From Elysia marginata (lineage: Eukaryota > Mollusca > Gastropoda > Plakobranchidae): DNA of 29,626 bases. The notes below the pieces were generated by a model that was not told where the DNA came from, searched no databases, and saw only the letters and a list, made by a program, of their open reading frames with translations. Location of the stretch: positions 374,077 through 403,702 of the forward strand of contig BMAT01008308.1 of NCBI GenBank assembly GCA_019649035.1. Direction: 5' to 3'. Of this stretch, positions 1-11,884 are shown piece by piece. The translations under genes were made by a program, and so were the position numbers. How positions within the stretch are numbered: the first letter of the stretch is position 1; each line of letters opens with the position of its first letter.

Positions 1-1253
1 TTAACCGGATACTACTGTACAAGGCTTTTTTTTGTTTTTAAAGAAATCATTCTCTTTGGAAACACATTCTTATTCAGAGTTGCTAGCACTTACTGAAATA
101 CTGAAGCACTGATGGCAAACCCCACCCAGCACGGAAATGTTTCAATTTTTTACCCCAGCGTGAAGACCAAGGGCGTTCAAACTCAAAGGAAATAAACGAT
201 TAGTAAATAGCTTCTTTCCCTAACCCGTAAAACATTTTCATGTAACTAGAATTAAGAGATGTTCTAATTGAATCTTTTTATTAAATAAAGGACAGATTAG
301 GATAAGGTGTTTTTTTGAGCGGGATGTGTTAAGAGGAGTGCATGCATTTCTTGTTCGCTGTGACAAAAGAGACAAAATGCTATACAGATAGATAGGGAAA
401 ATAATGTACTTTACTATAAGATTCATCATGTTTGAATCTGCCAGCCTGACTGAGCATTGCTTATTTTCAATACATGTTCTAATTTAACCATATGTTGACC
501 GAAACCTGAATTGAATTGAATGGAAACTTCAAAATAACATTTCAATTTTCATTATCATTATCTTATTTCCCCTGTTCTTGAAATGAAATACGCCATTGAA
601 CACACCTTGATAAATTTGCAAATCACAAAGTGGCACATGTAAAGTACAGTAGATGTAAACAAGGCTCAGGCTGATCAAACATGCACAAATTAGGCTAATA
701 ATTCTTGGAGGCTCTATGCATGATGTCACCGGAACAGAAGCTTGTGTCATAAAATCTGTATTGTATCTGAAATGTGTTCTTAATACACAGTGTGGACTTT
801 GATAGAATTTCATTAGTTTCTCAATTTTTGCTTAGATTTGATTTACATACATGTATATCTTTTTCTAGACTGCGGAAAAGCTCTACGATTTTTGTTATGT
901 TCTGTTTTTCACTGTTTTGTTTGTTTTTATTGTTATTTGTACCATTTGTATGGTATTGCTTCAAGTTAAGTGATGCTTGTTAATCATGAAATTTTTTAGC
1001 GTTTTTGACTATTGTAATTTTTATAACCCTTTCAATTTTTCAGGAGGTAAGTAAATTGGCATAATGATTAAATTTAGGCACATGAAAAATTTGAATGGTT
1101 CCAAAAAGAAAAGATGTATTTTCCAACAAAAATATAATGCAATGATATCACGGGGTTCGTATATTGGATTACTAACTGCCTTTGGGAAAATTCATAATAA
1201 TAAGTGCGAATTTCTCAGTAAGTTGATTTTGCAAAAATATGCTGCTTTTTCAG
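1..1253. other. AT-rich non-coding sequence
   Basis: No exon or known repeat could be supported here. The open frames are short, rich in Phe/Leu/Lys codons expected from AT-rich DNA, and not bounded by convincing splice sites. Upstream exons of the gene that may own the 1254-1420 exon could lie here or off the left edge, but I could not recognise one. Confidence 0.5.
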
Positions 1254-1420
1254 CCTAATTTCAACAAGTCTGGTGAACAAATTTGAACGCAAGCCCACAA
1301 ATGTCCTTTATATTGGTATAGATCTAGATTTAGAGGCATGCACTTCATCAGACATGATCTCTCAATATTTTGAAGATATAGGCGTCATGAAGTTCCTCAG
1401 TCAAACATTGTTCTCCTATG
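1254..1420 (+). CDS. candidate internal exon, armadillo-repeat-like (possibly TERB1-like)
   Basis: This looks like an internal exon, not a complete gene. A pyrimidine-rich acceptor (GCTGCTTTTTCAG) ends at 1253. A frame open for 55 codons runs from 1255 to 1419 and meets a good donor (CTATG/GTAAGA) at 1421, giving an incoming phase of 2 and an outgoing phase of 1. The peptide has a spaced-hydrophobic pattern with QYFEDIG followed by MKFLSQTLF, which resembles the helix-turn-helix of armadillo repeats. By memory it is closest to an ARM repeat of the meiotic telomere protein TERB1, where a similar pattern (Q.YF..(V/I)G...LSQ.L) occurs. I found no partner exons in the window, so it may be the end of a gene lying to the left, an exon with distant neighbours, or a chance open frame. 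The exon call is moderate and the family call is weak. Confidence 0.38.
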
Positions 1421-3902
1421 GTAAGATGTGTGAAAATCTGAACCATCATATTTATACTTGTTCAGTTCTGATTAAGTAGATTTTCAGTGAATTTAATTTT
1501 GTGTGTATCTTCCATGGGGACAGATATGTTTAAACTTTAAAGACTTGCAAATAATGTGGACTCTTCACCTATTTTGATGCTATTGGACATGTTCCATGGG
1601 GATCTACAAACGCAGAGTTGGCTATAGTTTGTAAGAAGAAGGAAGAAAATTAATAAATGCATGTGAATAAAGAAGAGTTTGGTAGTATTTTGTAGCAAAG
1701 GAATATCCCCTGTGAGTCTTCTTTTTTTGTAGCTGGGCTTGAAAAACTCATTTCAGCTTATGATTTGAAGGCTTACTGTGTTGTGCTCTTGATATAAGAA
1801 TTAAAAGATGCATTGTGTTGTTTACTGAGAACTACTTGTAAATATATTATATATTCATACAGTTACACTGCATTACATAGGATGGTCAAAAACTTGTTTT
1901 TATTGACCTGGAAATTCATTAAAGGGGGCAAATTTTGTACTCATAAGTCTCTGTTTTTGTTCATGCCCTTCCTTCAAAGTTGGTGTTGTATTTTGCATGT
2001 TACAGTCAATGAGTCATTTCTATAAGTACCATTTGAAAAAGATTGCTCTTAGTGTCATTTACTTTTGTTACATCAACATTTTGTTATTGTATGCCAAATT
2101 TTTAAATAAAACTTGTGTTGGCCTCTTAGAAAGTGTTTGCTTTTTATTGCTTTTTAATTTGTGTAAAATACAATTTTAGGTCTCACTCTCTGTTTCCAAT
2201 ACCTAATTTTTTTTTCTAATTGATTGGTGGAAGGAAGTTAAATTATTTTGCGGCTTTTTTTTTGGGTGTGTGTGTTATATTGTTTTAGCCATCTCTTATT
2301 CAAACTATGGACAAATCAATAATACGATTATTTTTATAACAAATCTTTATTGCTCAAACTTGTGTTCTGACACAGCATGAGGTATCAAACGAGCATTCAT
2401 TTGCCTGTTATTAGTAAAGACCAACAGAGGAGAAAATGTAAAGTTAGCTAAGTAAGAATTTACCTTGTTCCACTTTGAATAGACTAGTGCATGAGTTTTT
2501 GGCATACTCAATATTCCTATCTATAGTACATGTATACATACTAGAGAAGCTTATAATTTCACCTATGGGGTAGGAAGGGAAATTGAGTGTGGTATAGCAG
2601 TTAGCACCACAGGTGATCACATTCACACTCACAGTTTGCCTCTAAATGAGGTGCTATCATGACTGATGTGATCAGTTGCTCTTGCTTTTTTAGCTAGTTT
2701 TTTAATACTTCAATAGATGAAACATCAAGGGGTCCAACTGCAACAAAATTGTGTAAATTTTGAGTTCAACTGTTTGTGTTTCAACTTTCATACATTCATT
2801 TTATCATTACTGACCTTCACTTACTTACCCCAAATTGTGGTGACAAAGACGTTCTGTGCTGTTAGTCCGTCTAGTCGTTAGAATAACTTACATGCCTTGG
2901 TCTGAGAGATTGTATATATTTTTAGGTTGCGTTCACGTTCATTCCCATTGGAGTCATTTTCAAATGTACATCTGTCTTCTGGTACCTATTATGTTAGATA
3001 TTGTGTACTTAAGAGTACCAATATGGTAGAACACACGAAAAATTTGAAGCGCTTAATAAATAAAAAACTAAGAGAAAATTTGCCCTAAAGATAAAAATGT
3101 CTGTTTCCTAAGGCAACTTAAACTGTTTGTGGGAGTGTTATCTGTATTACTGTCCCACAAGTACTTAATTTATAAAATAATAATACAAAACTTGTTGAAA
3201 ACTTTGACAAACATACCAGTAGTCATAGCTGTACTTGAATCTAGATCCATTGGTGAAACCTTTAAAGCTAAAAAATTTTTTAAGAGTAGAAGCGTTGTAT
3301 GTCTTTTATAACTAACACGGGAAATTATAATGCAAAATTAATATGTAACACTTCTAATACATGGACAAATAAAAAGCCAAGACTGTTTGTTGTCCTGCAA
3401 AAAATATTTATGTATGTCTGCTCCATTTGTCATGAAGGCAAATTCTTATAAAACTGAAGACTTGTGCTAATATATATGAATTTGTTATCCCTATTGAGTG
3501 TTATGTAGTAAAGTTTGGGCTAATAAAGATAAAGATATTTTGTGCATAAAATAACGTATAGAGTAATGTGCAGCATATAACAGTAACTATTTACTACTCA
3601 AAACTCATTTCTTAGAGAAGGAAGGGAAAGCCTGTTATGTATTATCTGAACTGATTGTCAAATTACATAAGGCAAAAACTGGAAACAGACTCTAAAGTTC
3701 ATTTGAATTATATAAAAAGCATTACATTTCACTCTTACTCGTCCACTCTGCTACAATTTTTGCTCTTAACTTGTGTGGCACCATACTGTGCCTAACGAAA
3801 GAATGTTCCGCACAATGATTTCAAATCCCTCCAAGACATTCATCTTAATTTTTAAAATTAATTATTTATTAAATTCTGCTGATTTAAAATTACTTGTATT
3901 GG
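1421..3902. other. intergenic or intronic AT-rich sequence
   Basis: Only short open frames without supportable splice signals or domains were seen. There are scattered poly-T runs and AATAAA-like words. The small minus-strand frame near 2444-2632 ends at a donor-like GTAAATT but shows no recognisable domain. Confidence 0.45.
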
Positions 3903-3914
3903 GTTGGGTTAATA
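3903..3914. repeat. target-site duplication, left copy
   Basis: The 12-mer GTTGGGTTAATA here is repeated exactly at 4185-4196. The two copies bracket the minus-strand SINE, as expected for insertion by LINE-encoded machinery. Confidence 0.85.
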
Positions 3915-4184
3915 AAAGGTAAAGGTAAAGGTAGTCCCATACTCGACATGAGCGTAGGGGAACAAGGAGCAGGGTCCTTGTTTTTCTAGGCACACGGTAT
4001 AGTGAGGTAGTTTGCCATTGCTTTCCTCGCCGCCTTTACTTTCGCCGAGTCTTAAGAGACCTAGCTACCCATCAAGTGCTGGGTGGGCACAGGGGAGCAA
4101 ATAAAATTTAGCCCGGACTGGGGATCGAACTCGGGACCTCTCAGCGGTCAACCGCCCTACCGATTGCGCCACTGCTCACCCATT
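3915..4184 (-). mobile_element. tRNA-derived SINE, full length, minus strand
   Basis: This is a short interspersed element read right to left. On the minus strand its head carries an RNA polymerase III A box (TGGCGCAATCGGTAGGG, 4171-4155) and a B box (GAGTTCGATCCC, 4132-4121) at tRNA-like spacing. A tRNA-unrelated body of about 170 bp follows, including GGAAAGCAATGGCAAACTAC. The 3' tail is a hexamer array (CCTTTA repeated about three times) at 3934-3915. A perfect 12-bp target-site duplication flanks it, which fixes both ends and argues that the copy is fairly young. SINEs encode no protein and depend on a partner LINE, probably one recognising this tail. I do not assign a named family. Confidence 0.88.
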
Positions 4185-4196
4185 GTTGGGTTAATA
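4185..4196. repeat. target-site duplication, right copy
   Basis: Second copy of GTTGGGTTAATA, identical to 3903-3914. It marks the 5' (head) boundary of the SINE. Confidence 0.85.
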
Positions 4197-7100
4197 CTAG
4201 TCTGCAAATAGTGAAATACTGATAACTGATATAGGCTTGAAACTGAGCCTTGGACAATGCATTTTTTTTCCCTATAAGTATATACTAGAGTTTTTGCTGT
4301 TATTTTTAAAAAGAGTCACATCAAGAAGAAACAAGCTGATTTTTTAAAATTAAATATACAAAACTTTTTTTTATCAGACATTTGACTTATGGAAATTGGT
4401 TTGAGACATTTTTCTTCACTGCCCACAATAAATGATAATTTGGCGGTAGCATCACAGGGATTTCATTGTTTTGTTTTTATTTCAGTTTTAAAAAATATAT
4501 TATTTATAGATAATATTATACCCCTAATTTGAAAAGAAAGGCATACATTTGCACTTTCCCAAATTCAGTTAAAGAGGTGGACAATCTCTCTAAAAACATT
4601 TTCTGTTGAACTTAAAATGGGTTTAAATTGCAAATTCTACGCAGTTGCTTTCTTTTATTTTTTATCCAAATTGGCACTATCAAGCTCAATATTTCTACTA
4701 AGAGTCTGATAAGAGGCCTGATAATTTGTGAAAGTACAAGCTTCAAAATCAAATTCAGTAAGTATATCTCTCTCATAAACTTTTAAGTGTTCATTTTATT
4801 ATATACACATACATGTATTGGCACTTCATCTCCAACGTGTGGGAACCCAGTCTATGGTAAAAGTTTCAGCAAATATGAGAAGGCTTTCACGCTCAAATTT
4901 AGCTTAAACGGTTTTTTTTTTAATTGCAAATTTCCCAGGTGAAGTTAAAGCTCCGTTGAGAATTATCTACAAAAACCAGTTGATGTGCAGTAATGTCACC
5001 CATGGTGTATTCAAGATATGTGCAACATCTTGATTTTCTGAAGAAAAAGGTGCAATCACACCTTTGCACTTAGCTTGGCTCTGGCATACAGGATCAACAT
5101 AGGAAATTTCACTGGCACATCCCATTAAACAATGCAAAGGGTAAGTAAAACCAGAGAAAAAAAACATTGTAAAAAGTCTTTCCTCAGACCTTGTTTAAGT
5201 ATTCACCAGTCACAGATTGAGACCATTTTTTAACATTAATATTGAGGTTGTGCGCAGATCATATTTACTGCTCTATGTAAATTAACATCGTAAAGAAAAG
5301 CGAGTATGTGTGCTATATTTTATTGAAATATGTATGATGATCCATCAGCAATTAACATTGTGCCGTAGATACATGTATAAAATTGAATCAGAAAAATCAA
5401 TGTGAATTTAGTCCCCTGTCCCAGATGGTCAATTTTTATAGATCCTCTATTCTGAATCCCAATTCCTTTTTTTATTGAACTGTCTGGTTAAGTAGGTTTT
5501 TACTTTTTTTATTTTCCCATAATCACAAGAAAAATAACAACCTATGCAGGTGAGTTAACATAGTACATGTATCAAGATTGTGTCTTCACACACCTGCATA
5601 CACCAGCAGGATTCTTGCTAGGCATACATCACACCATGACTCTAAAACAAATAATCAAAAGCCTGTTATACCACTTACTCTTTACATTATTATCCACATG
5701 TCTACCCTGCCCATCATATATTACATGTATCTCACTTCCCAGCAATTGGGCAAACATTCCTTTTTTATCAGCAACTGAAACAAGTTTAGTGCCAGGTCAT
5801 ATGCAAAGTTTGAATTGAAGTGAAACGCTCTTCAACTTATGGAGATATGATTTTGCACAAACTGTGGAATGGGCTCAGTGAAATTACACATATTGATTTA
5901 GGATATATTCTAAGGCCATTAATGTGTTGGCTGTGTTTTCAACCACAGATAGAGACCATTGAAAAATTTGGACTTGTGTGACATTTAAAGTTCAAATTTT
6001 GAAAACTATACTGTACTTTACAGGGAATGGAAGAGGTAATCTTTTCTTAGTACTTGACCAAGGGGCATGACTCTTGAGAATTCACCATGCACACTTAGTA
6101 TGTTTTAATCATGATAAATAAATTTTTTTTGTTTTTACTACATTTAACTCATATCATAGTGTATTTGTATGCAGTGTACTCCAATTTGATGCTGTTAAGG
6201 TCATAGCAAAATAGCTACATGTACAAGCATGATTGTTTTTTCCTGTTTCCCTAATACCAGATCTGTCTGTGATATGTTGGTGTGCAGCCTGCCCCCCCTG
6301 TGTGATGTTAGCTGAGAGCACCAGGTGCTGTTTATGTCTCCTCCGTTATTCCCCTACAGGGATTACACAAAGAATTCCAGACTAGAGCTAAACCTTAATT
6401 CATTGTCCGTACTGGTATTACCACAAGACATCGGCTGTGAAGGTTATCTGAGGAAGAAAAATAGTGGCTAACAGTTCACTGATTTTAAAAATAAAATAAA
6501 AGTTTATTGTTGTTTTTTTTTTTTACTAAAGACCAATATAATTTTTTTAGTTTGACCTGCACATGTGACAAAACCTATCTTGTCCAGAAATGTAATTAGA
6601 AAAAAAATCACTTGTTCATTGCTGAATTTAAACATGCACATACAGATAAGTAGGGCCTACAGATATCTTCTTTAATGCATTTTTTGTATGTTTTAGTCTC
6701 ATCTAAATTTGGCATGGGTAGGTGCTGTGTTTTTTAAATTTTATGTAAAGGATTTAATGTTTTTAGTGTAGATGCTTCTAAAAACTATGGGTGCACCAAG
6801 TTTCAGACGACTGTTTAAATGACCATATACATTGTAGTAGTAGGACACACTTGTGCAGGGGGCAATTTGTGAATTTTATTCATGAATATAAAAACGGTTA
6901 TAAGGTTTTGAAAACTAAAAGGGCCTATATAGTAGACCTTATTTATAGCTAATAAAAAAAATTGTTTCTTTGGGTATTTAATTTTAGAGGTAGGGAAGGC
7001 AATGCACCTTCTTGCTGCTTTTCTTTAACATGTTCATACTGCATTTTCCATTTCAATGAAGGTCTCTTATTACATTGTGCATATTCTATTCATATACAGT

Positions 7101-7865
7101 ACAATCAGATTCCGAAATAAAGAATTTTTTTAGCTGTTTCTTTAGTTGTGATCATGTTTTTATTATTTTTATTTTTTTTTTTTTTAGTACCAGTAGAGTG
7201 AAAGTTGGATGACTGCGTATTACAGTGGGATCTCGGAATTAGGAAACCAGGGAAGTTTTTTTTCTTTAGAAGACTAATGTAAGGCCGCTGAAAATCAATG
7301 ACATGCGAGGATTTCATTGTAGGATTGTAAGTTTTCCACAAGCTTACTAGTAGCCTACTGTGGCAGTGGTTGCTATTGGTCGCTATGTTTCTATCCAGAA
7401 ATAGAGCCATCTCCAAAGCACGCTTAGCAAACAAGCTTATAAAAGCTGCTGGTGTCTCTCACAACCATTTATATAGACAGACTTGTTTACACAAGAATTG
7501 TGCTCAGATCACACATGGCCAGCTTGACACAACATAATTGACTATGCAGGCCCAGGTGATTGCTGGTCTATCATTCCTTTAGTAATGCTAAATGTTTTCA
7601 TAACCATGTTGCAGAATACAATCATTGTAATTCTGCTTCATGACTGAAGGAAGATTTGAACCCCTACTAGTATACTACAGTGTATTCAAAGTGATTAAAT
7701 TTTTCTTCCTACTTTTGATCTCACATAGATCTCCTAAATATGTCATCGATTCACACCCTGCAAAGAAACGTTTATGTTTTACAATACGTTTATCTGAGGT
7801 TAACTTAAAATCGCCACCTCCTGACATTTCCTAATTATGAGGTCCCTGGCTATCTCTATTTTATT
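4197..7865. other. intergenic AT-rich sequence
   Basis: No supportable gene. The longest frames (plus strand 5567-5818; minus strand 4967-5167 and 7105-7434) lack recognisable domains. The 7105-7434 frame includes a lysine-rich run produced only by an A/T homopolymer. TACATGTA-type words recur. Confidence 0.5.
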
Positions 7866-7925
7866 ATCTCTCTCCCTCCCTTTGTCTGTCTGCCTGCCTC
7901 TCTCTTGCTCTCTTATCTGTCTTAC
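7866..7925. repeat. pyrimidine-rich imperfect CT/CTGC microsatellite
   Basis: An almost pure pyrimidine tract of CTCTCC, CTGTCTGCCTGC and CTCTCT words on the plus strand. It is an eroded simple repeat with no coding evidence. Confidence 0.7.
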
Positions 7926-8123
7926 TCTTTTGAATTCTATCTCCTGCTTTCCTTCCCACTTTTTCTTTTTGTTTTTCGTTTCCTAGTCTGATTCTTTGTT
8001 AATGGGTATAACTATAATGTCAATGAGAACCATTACAGGAAAGTGTGTGTACGGTAGGTTCCCCACATGTTGTCACCTGAGCTGAAATTGAATTGAAGTC
8101 AAGTAGTGAGGAACTCCTGTCTC

Positions 8124-8730
8124 ATTATTCTGCTGAAAATGAAGCTTTCTTATGGTGTATAGTCACAGGAGACGAGACTTGGGCACTGCATTATGATCCT
8201 GAGAACAAAAGACAATAGAAAAAATACATGCACACTGGCTCACCTGGCCCCAAGAAGTCTGAAGTTGTCTCATATGCAAAGAAAGTGATTATGGCAGGGT
8301 TTTTGGACTGAGTGTGATGGTCTGATTCATATGGAATTTTTGGAACAAGTTTCCACCATCAACTCTGATTCAGAACACTAGATTGAGACCCTGGGGAAAC
8401 TTAAAGCACAGCTATGCTGAGTTTTGCCCGGAAAATGCAATTTTGCACCACAATAACACACAAGTTGACAAAATCAAGATGCCATGAAAAGTCTCAAATA
8501 CTGAGAAACATTATAGTCCAGACCTTGCTCCTCCTCACTTTGTCTTTTTCCTAAGCTGAATGAGTACCTTAATTGAAGAAAAATGTAATGCAGGTGATGA
8601 TGAAGTTCTAGGAGATAATTGTCGCTGGTTCAGAGGAAAGCCATGTGAATATTTTTTTGCTGACAGCATGCGATAACTTATTCAATATTGGCGGATCGGT
8701 ATCATCATTGAAGGCGACTATGTTAAAAAG
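8124..8730 (+). pseudogene. mariner-family transposase pseudogene (decayed)
   Basis: This is the remnant of a Tc1/mariner DD34D cut-and-paste transposase. The characteristic block IVTGDETW is readable at 8159-8182, followed by HYDPENKRQ and then a stop at 8216. A shifted frame gives FWTECDGLIHMEFLEQ then STINS (about 8300-8370). A third frame gives ILHHNN (8440-8457) and YSPDLAP (8512-8532), and ends with EGDYVKK (8710-8730), the usual mariner C-terminus. At least two frameshifts and several stops (8216, 8485, 8557) break it. Of the catalytic acids, the D in GDETW remains. The second site (normally HQDN or HHDN) reads HHNN, and the third (normally PSDF) reads PPHF, so both are substituted. 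The N-terminal DNA-binding half is absent. The element is dead and old. Confidence 0.88.
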
Positions 8731-8852
8731 TAAAGGTACTGTCATCTAGCTGACACCCTAAGTTTTGATTTGGTGTAAAACTTTTGTATACGGCAACAGT
8801 AACAAAGAAATGCAGAATTTTGAGGCAAGACTTTTTGAGTGAACCTTGTGTG
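8731..8852 (+). mobile_element. 3' non-coding end of the mariner remnant
   Basis: Downstream of the transposase stub the sequence runs to GACTTTTTGAGTGAACCT (around 8829-8846). This resembles mariner 3' terminal inverted repeats, in which a T-rich run precedes a short terminal motif. No matching 5' inverted repeat was found upstream of 8124, so the copy is truncated at its 5' end. Confidence 0.5.
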
Positions 8853-11271
8853 TAACTTTTAAGTGTAACTGAAAATAAGTAATTTTTGGAAGCTGCCACC
8901 TAATGATCGAAGCCTATTTTGAACATGAATGAAAGAACAATTACTTTAGTCTCACCTCAATCTTTACATTTTACCTAGTACTGTACTACATATGATATTT
9001 TTAGTGCCAGTGCCATATATCCATCTGGCTTCAGTTCAACACAGTACATTATGTAAGTAACATGGAGGCTGAAGACAGCTTGTATATAATTAAGTTGATT
9101 CCTCAAAGGATATTTTTTTATGATTTCCTTCAAATCACTTGAAATACAAAAAAAAAAAATTAGGCTATATTATTTCGAGAATGGAGAGCATTTAGATAAA
9201 TAACTAAAAAATTATTCAGAGCCCATTTTGGAAAATTATGAGTTATTTTCCAAAAGAAGAAACCTATCCCACAAAAGCCCCAAAAGCTAGTTTTTCATTT
9301 TGTTTAAATTGGCTTAAAACTTAATGCATATATATGATGTACACATCGTATAACACTTAGTTTATTTAAATCATCATCATTGGCCTATGGATATTAACGA
9401 TAATCAGTTGATCTCCAAAGTAACAAAGGGAAATTCAACAAATAGCATATCATTATCAGTATGATGTACGCAGTACATACCAAACAATTCTGTCAGAATC
9501 AACCATGCGAGGAAATCATCAAATCAAACTATCTCTCGGATAAAATTCAATCACAGAACATCTATTTTTTTAAATTAGAAATTGGGTGTAAATTACTAAC
9601 TCACTACATGTAGATGTACTTGAAAACATAGAGCTTTGGGCTTGGCATACATGTAGGCCCCTACAGTGTATTTATATGGGTTTTACTAAAAGTTAGAGAA
9701 ACACATCACAAGGTTGGAGTTCAAATTGCGCCTATAGAGTACAGTGCATTTCCCTTTCTCTTCAGAATCAGAGTAAGTATCTACATGAATACATGTACAT
9801 GATGTAGCATCTTAAAATTTAAAATTATCTGATTACATGTAGGCCTACATTTAATTTCTCGCAACCAAAGCAAATAAATCGGATGTTTTGATAAAACTTT
9901 ACAACTAATACAAGACATTGGAATTTGAATGCTTGAACAATACAATACCTCATGCATGGTACATTTTTCTGAACTTCCAAGCGCTTAAACTTGGTTGCAT
10001 GAAACTATTGGTGAAATATAGAAGTTTTGATTTATATAAAATAATTATAGGAGAAAAGCGGAAAAATATATTTTATTTAGAAAAAAAATTTTTTCCAGAT
10101 AAAATCTTTGACATCTGACTTATTTGGACTTGTTGCAAGACAGATACAAAAGATGAGATTCCCAAAGACTATGTCATTGTAAGCAAATGTTTAAATTGAA
10201 GCGTTAGAAATAGAATAGACAATACGTCTTTCTTCATAACTACAACAGAACCAGAAGGTTACCTTTATGAGAGATACGATAGAGAAGGAGAAAAAGAAAT
10301 TTTGGGATGTACGGTTCTAAAATTTAGTTTTAAGAAAAAGGGGTTCATTTTGTCATTTTAATGTAATATTAAAAACAACCGTAGGCCTGTGGTTTTGGCA
10401 GCATCTATTCAACTTGAAGTACCTCATTAATACGACATACCGTGCATGTAATAGATGCTCCTTTGTTTTCGTTCAATGTTTGAATTTTGTTGCGTACGGC
10501 ATTAAGATAAGAGCATGCATTGCCATTTCGTCAACAACTAATGATTAAACTTGCTGGTAGTGATAGTCTAGATTTTAACGCCAAAATCGTCGCCTTCAAC
10601 TATTCAAGTACAAAGTGGGTGCTGATTTTAAAAAAAGTAACACAGGTCGTAAGCTTTAAAATCTCCCAGGAATTTTAGTTTTATACAGTGTTTTGTTGTT
10701 TAAGTTTTTAACCATTGTTTAAACTAAGCTAAACAATACTTGTATCGACAATCATGCCACAAACTCCTAGTCCTAGTCCTGATTCACGATTACGCACTTA
10801 GTAATACCACTACTCGTACCACTTTTTTGGCCTATCCCTATTACTACATGTAGTAAAAGTTTAAACTGGTTTTAAAAAGCAACACATGCACAATGCAGTA
10901 ATCTAAGTACGGTACGGCATTGTTTGAGTTGAACTTGAAGAAGAAAAAATGAAGGTTTTCTTTAAATTGAGATGAAGAGCGGAATAAGCTATTATCATCT
11001 CCCGCAATTGGCTATCGCAGAAATGGTTTTAGAAAAGCTAGGTTTTTCTCTCCCCCCCCCCCTTTTTTTTTTACTACGCTCAGTCAATTATTTAATTTGC
11101 ATGCTTTAACACACAAAAAACTGCATAGAACCTACTATGTTTGTCTTTTCTCTCTCTTTGCCGTTGTTAGCTTAATTTTTTTTTGATGAGGCAATAACAC
11201 CACACTGTTTTGCAAAATATCGCACCGGGGCACAGAAAAATATTTCAACTTAGGCTACTACATGTACAGTA
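8853..11271. other. intergenic AT-rich sequence
   Basis: No exon, RNA gene or assignable repeat was supported. TACATGTA and TAGGCCTA palindromes are frequent (for example 9604-9660, 9784-9848 and 10845). A C9 run followed by T10 occurs at about 11053-11072. Confidence 0.5.
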
Positions 11272-11772
11272 CAGTGAAAACCTCTAAATCATGCGAATAT
11301 ATGTCGCGAATAAAGAACAACTTTGAGTTAAGGGGATTCGAATACTCAAAGAATATGTTGGTTTTTATTTAGAAACCTATTATCCCTTTTATAGCACCTT
11401 CCTCTCGCATCGATCCCACCCTTGTGCATTACATTATAGTGCCACAGACACATCTGCGTGGGTTCTTTGTCAACTTAGTGTACGGTACCGGGTAGTGAGG
11501 TCATTATCTTGAGCCTTTCATTTCATGCTTTAGAGAAGTACAGCGGGCAAAATGTAGGATTTAGAAGGAAAACTTAGTACATGTATAAACTAAACTTCGA
11601 GTTGAGAGAATTGAACCTTATGAACTTCGACTTGTCAAATATGAGTTCCAAATCTAACAAAGTCGAAGAATAATAATAAAAAAAAAAAAAAAAAAAAAAA
11701 ACCTGAGTTGTGGAAAACTTCGGATTATGAGAAATTCGGATGATCAGAGTGCGATTTTTGGCGTTTCCACTG
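11272..11772. mobile_element. pogo/Tigger-like non-autonomous DNA element (MITE)
   Basis: The left end reads CAGTGAAAACCTCTAAA after TA. The right end, read on the opposite strand from 11772, begins CAGTGGAAACGCCAAAA. The two ends match at 13 of the first 17 positions and resemble pogo/Tigger termini, which typically begin CAGTRAAACC and insert at TA. The right flank reads CA where TA is expected, so the duplication is decayed or the boundary is slightly off. The interior contains several ACTTCGA/ATTCGAA-type words and an A24 run, with no transposase frame. It is best read as an old non-autonomous copy of about 500 bp. Confidence 0.42.
11678..11701. repeat. A24 homopolymer
   Basis: A run of 24 A residues inside the 11272-11772 element. 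It may be an expanded microsatellite or a nested retro-insertion tail; its length is probably unreliable in the assembly. Confidence 0.8.
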
Positions 11773-11850
11773 CATTAAAATTGTCCATTAAAATTAGATA
11801 AAAAGCCTACTGTCATACATGCTTAGATAAAGTCTAGTAGCACCCTCCTC

Positions 11851-11884
11851 TTTTTTTTTTTTTTTTTTTTNNNNNNNNNNNNNN
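11851..11884. other. T20 homopolymer running into an assembly gap
   Basis: Twenty T residues are followed by 14 N characters (11871-11884) and then AAAACA. This is an assembly gap caused by a homopolymer, so continuity across it should not be assumed. Confidence 0.95.

Noticed and set aside
1064-1258. Lys/Ile-rich plus-strand frame immediately left of the ARM-like exon
   Set aside because: Composition is AT-driven and it runs through the acceptor site of the better-supported exon.
4967-5167. 66-codon minus-strand frame with a Cys-containing, coding-like composition
   Set aside because: Amino-acid mix looks plausible, but no family, acceptor site or neighbouring exon could be supported.
5567-5818. 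Two overlapping plus-strand frames of 83 and 66 codons
   Set aside because: Different phases of the same AT-rich stretch, with no recognisable domain and no convincing splice sites.
7105-7434. 109-codon minus-strand open frame
   Set aside because: Ends in a Lys/Asn-rich run created by an A/T homopolymer, with no domain or splice framing; judged chance.
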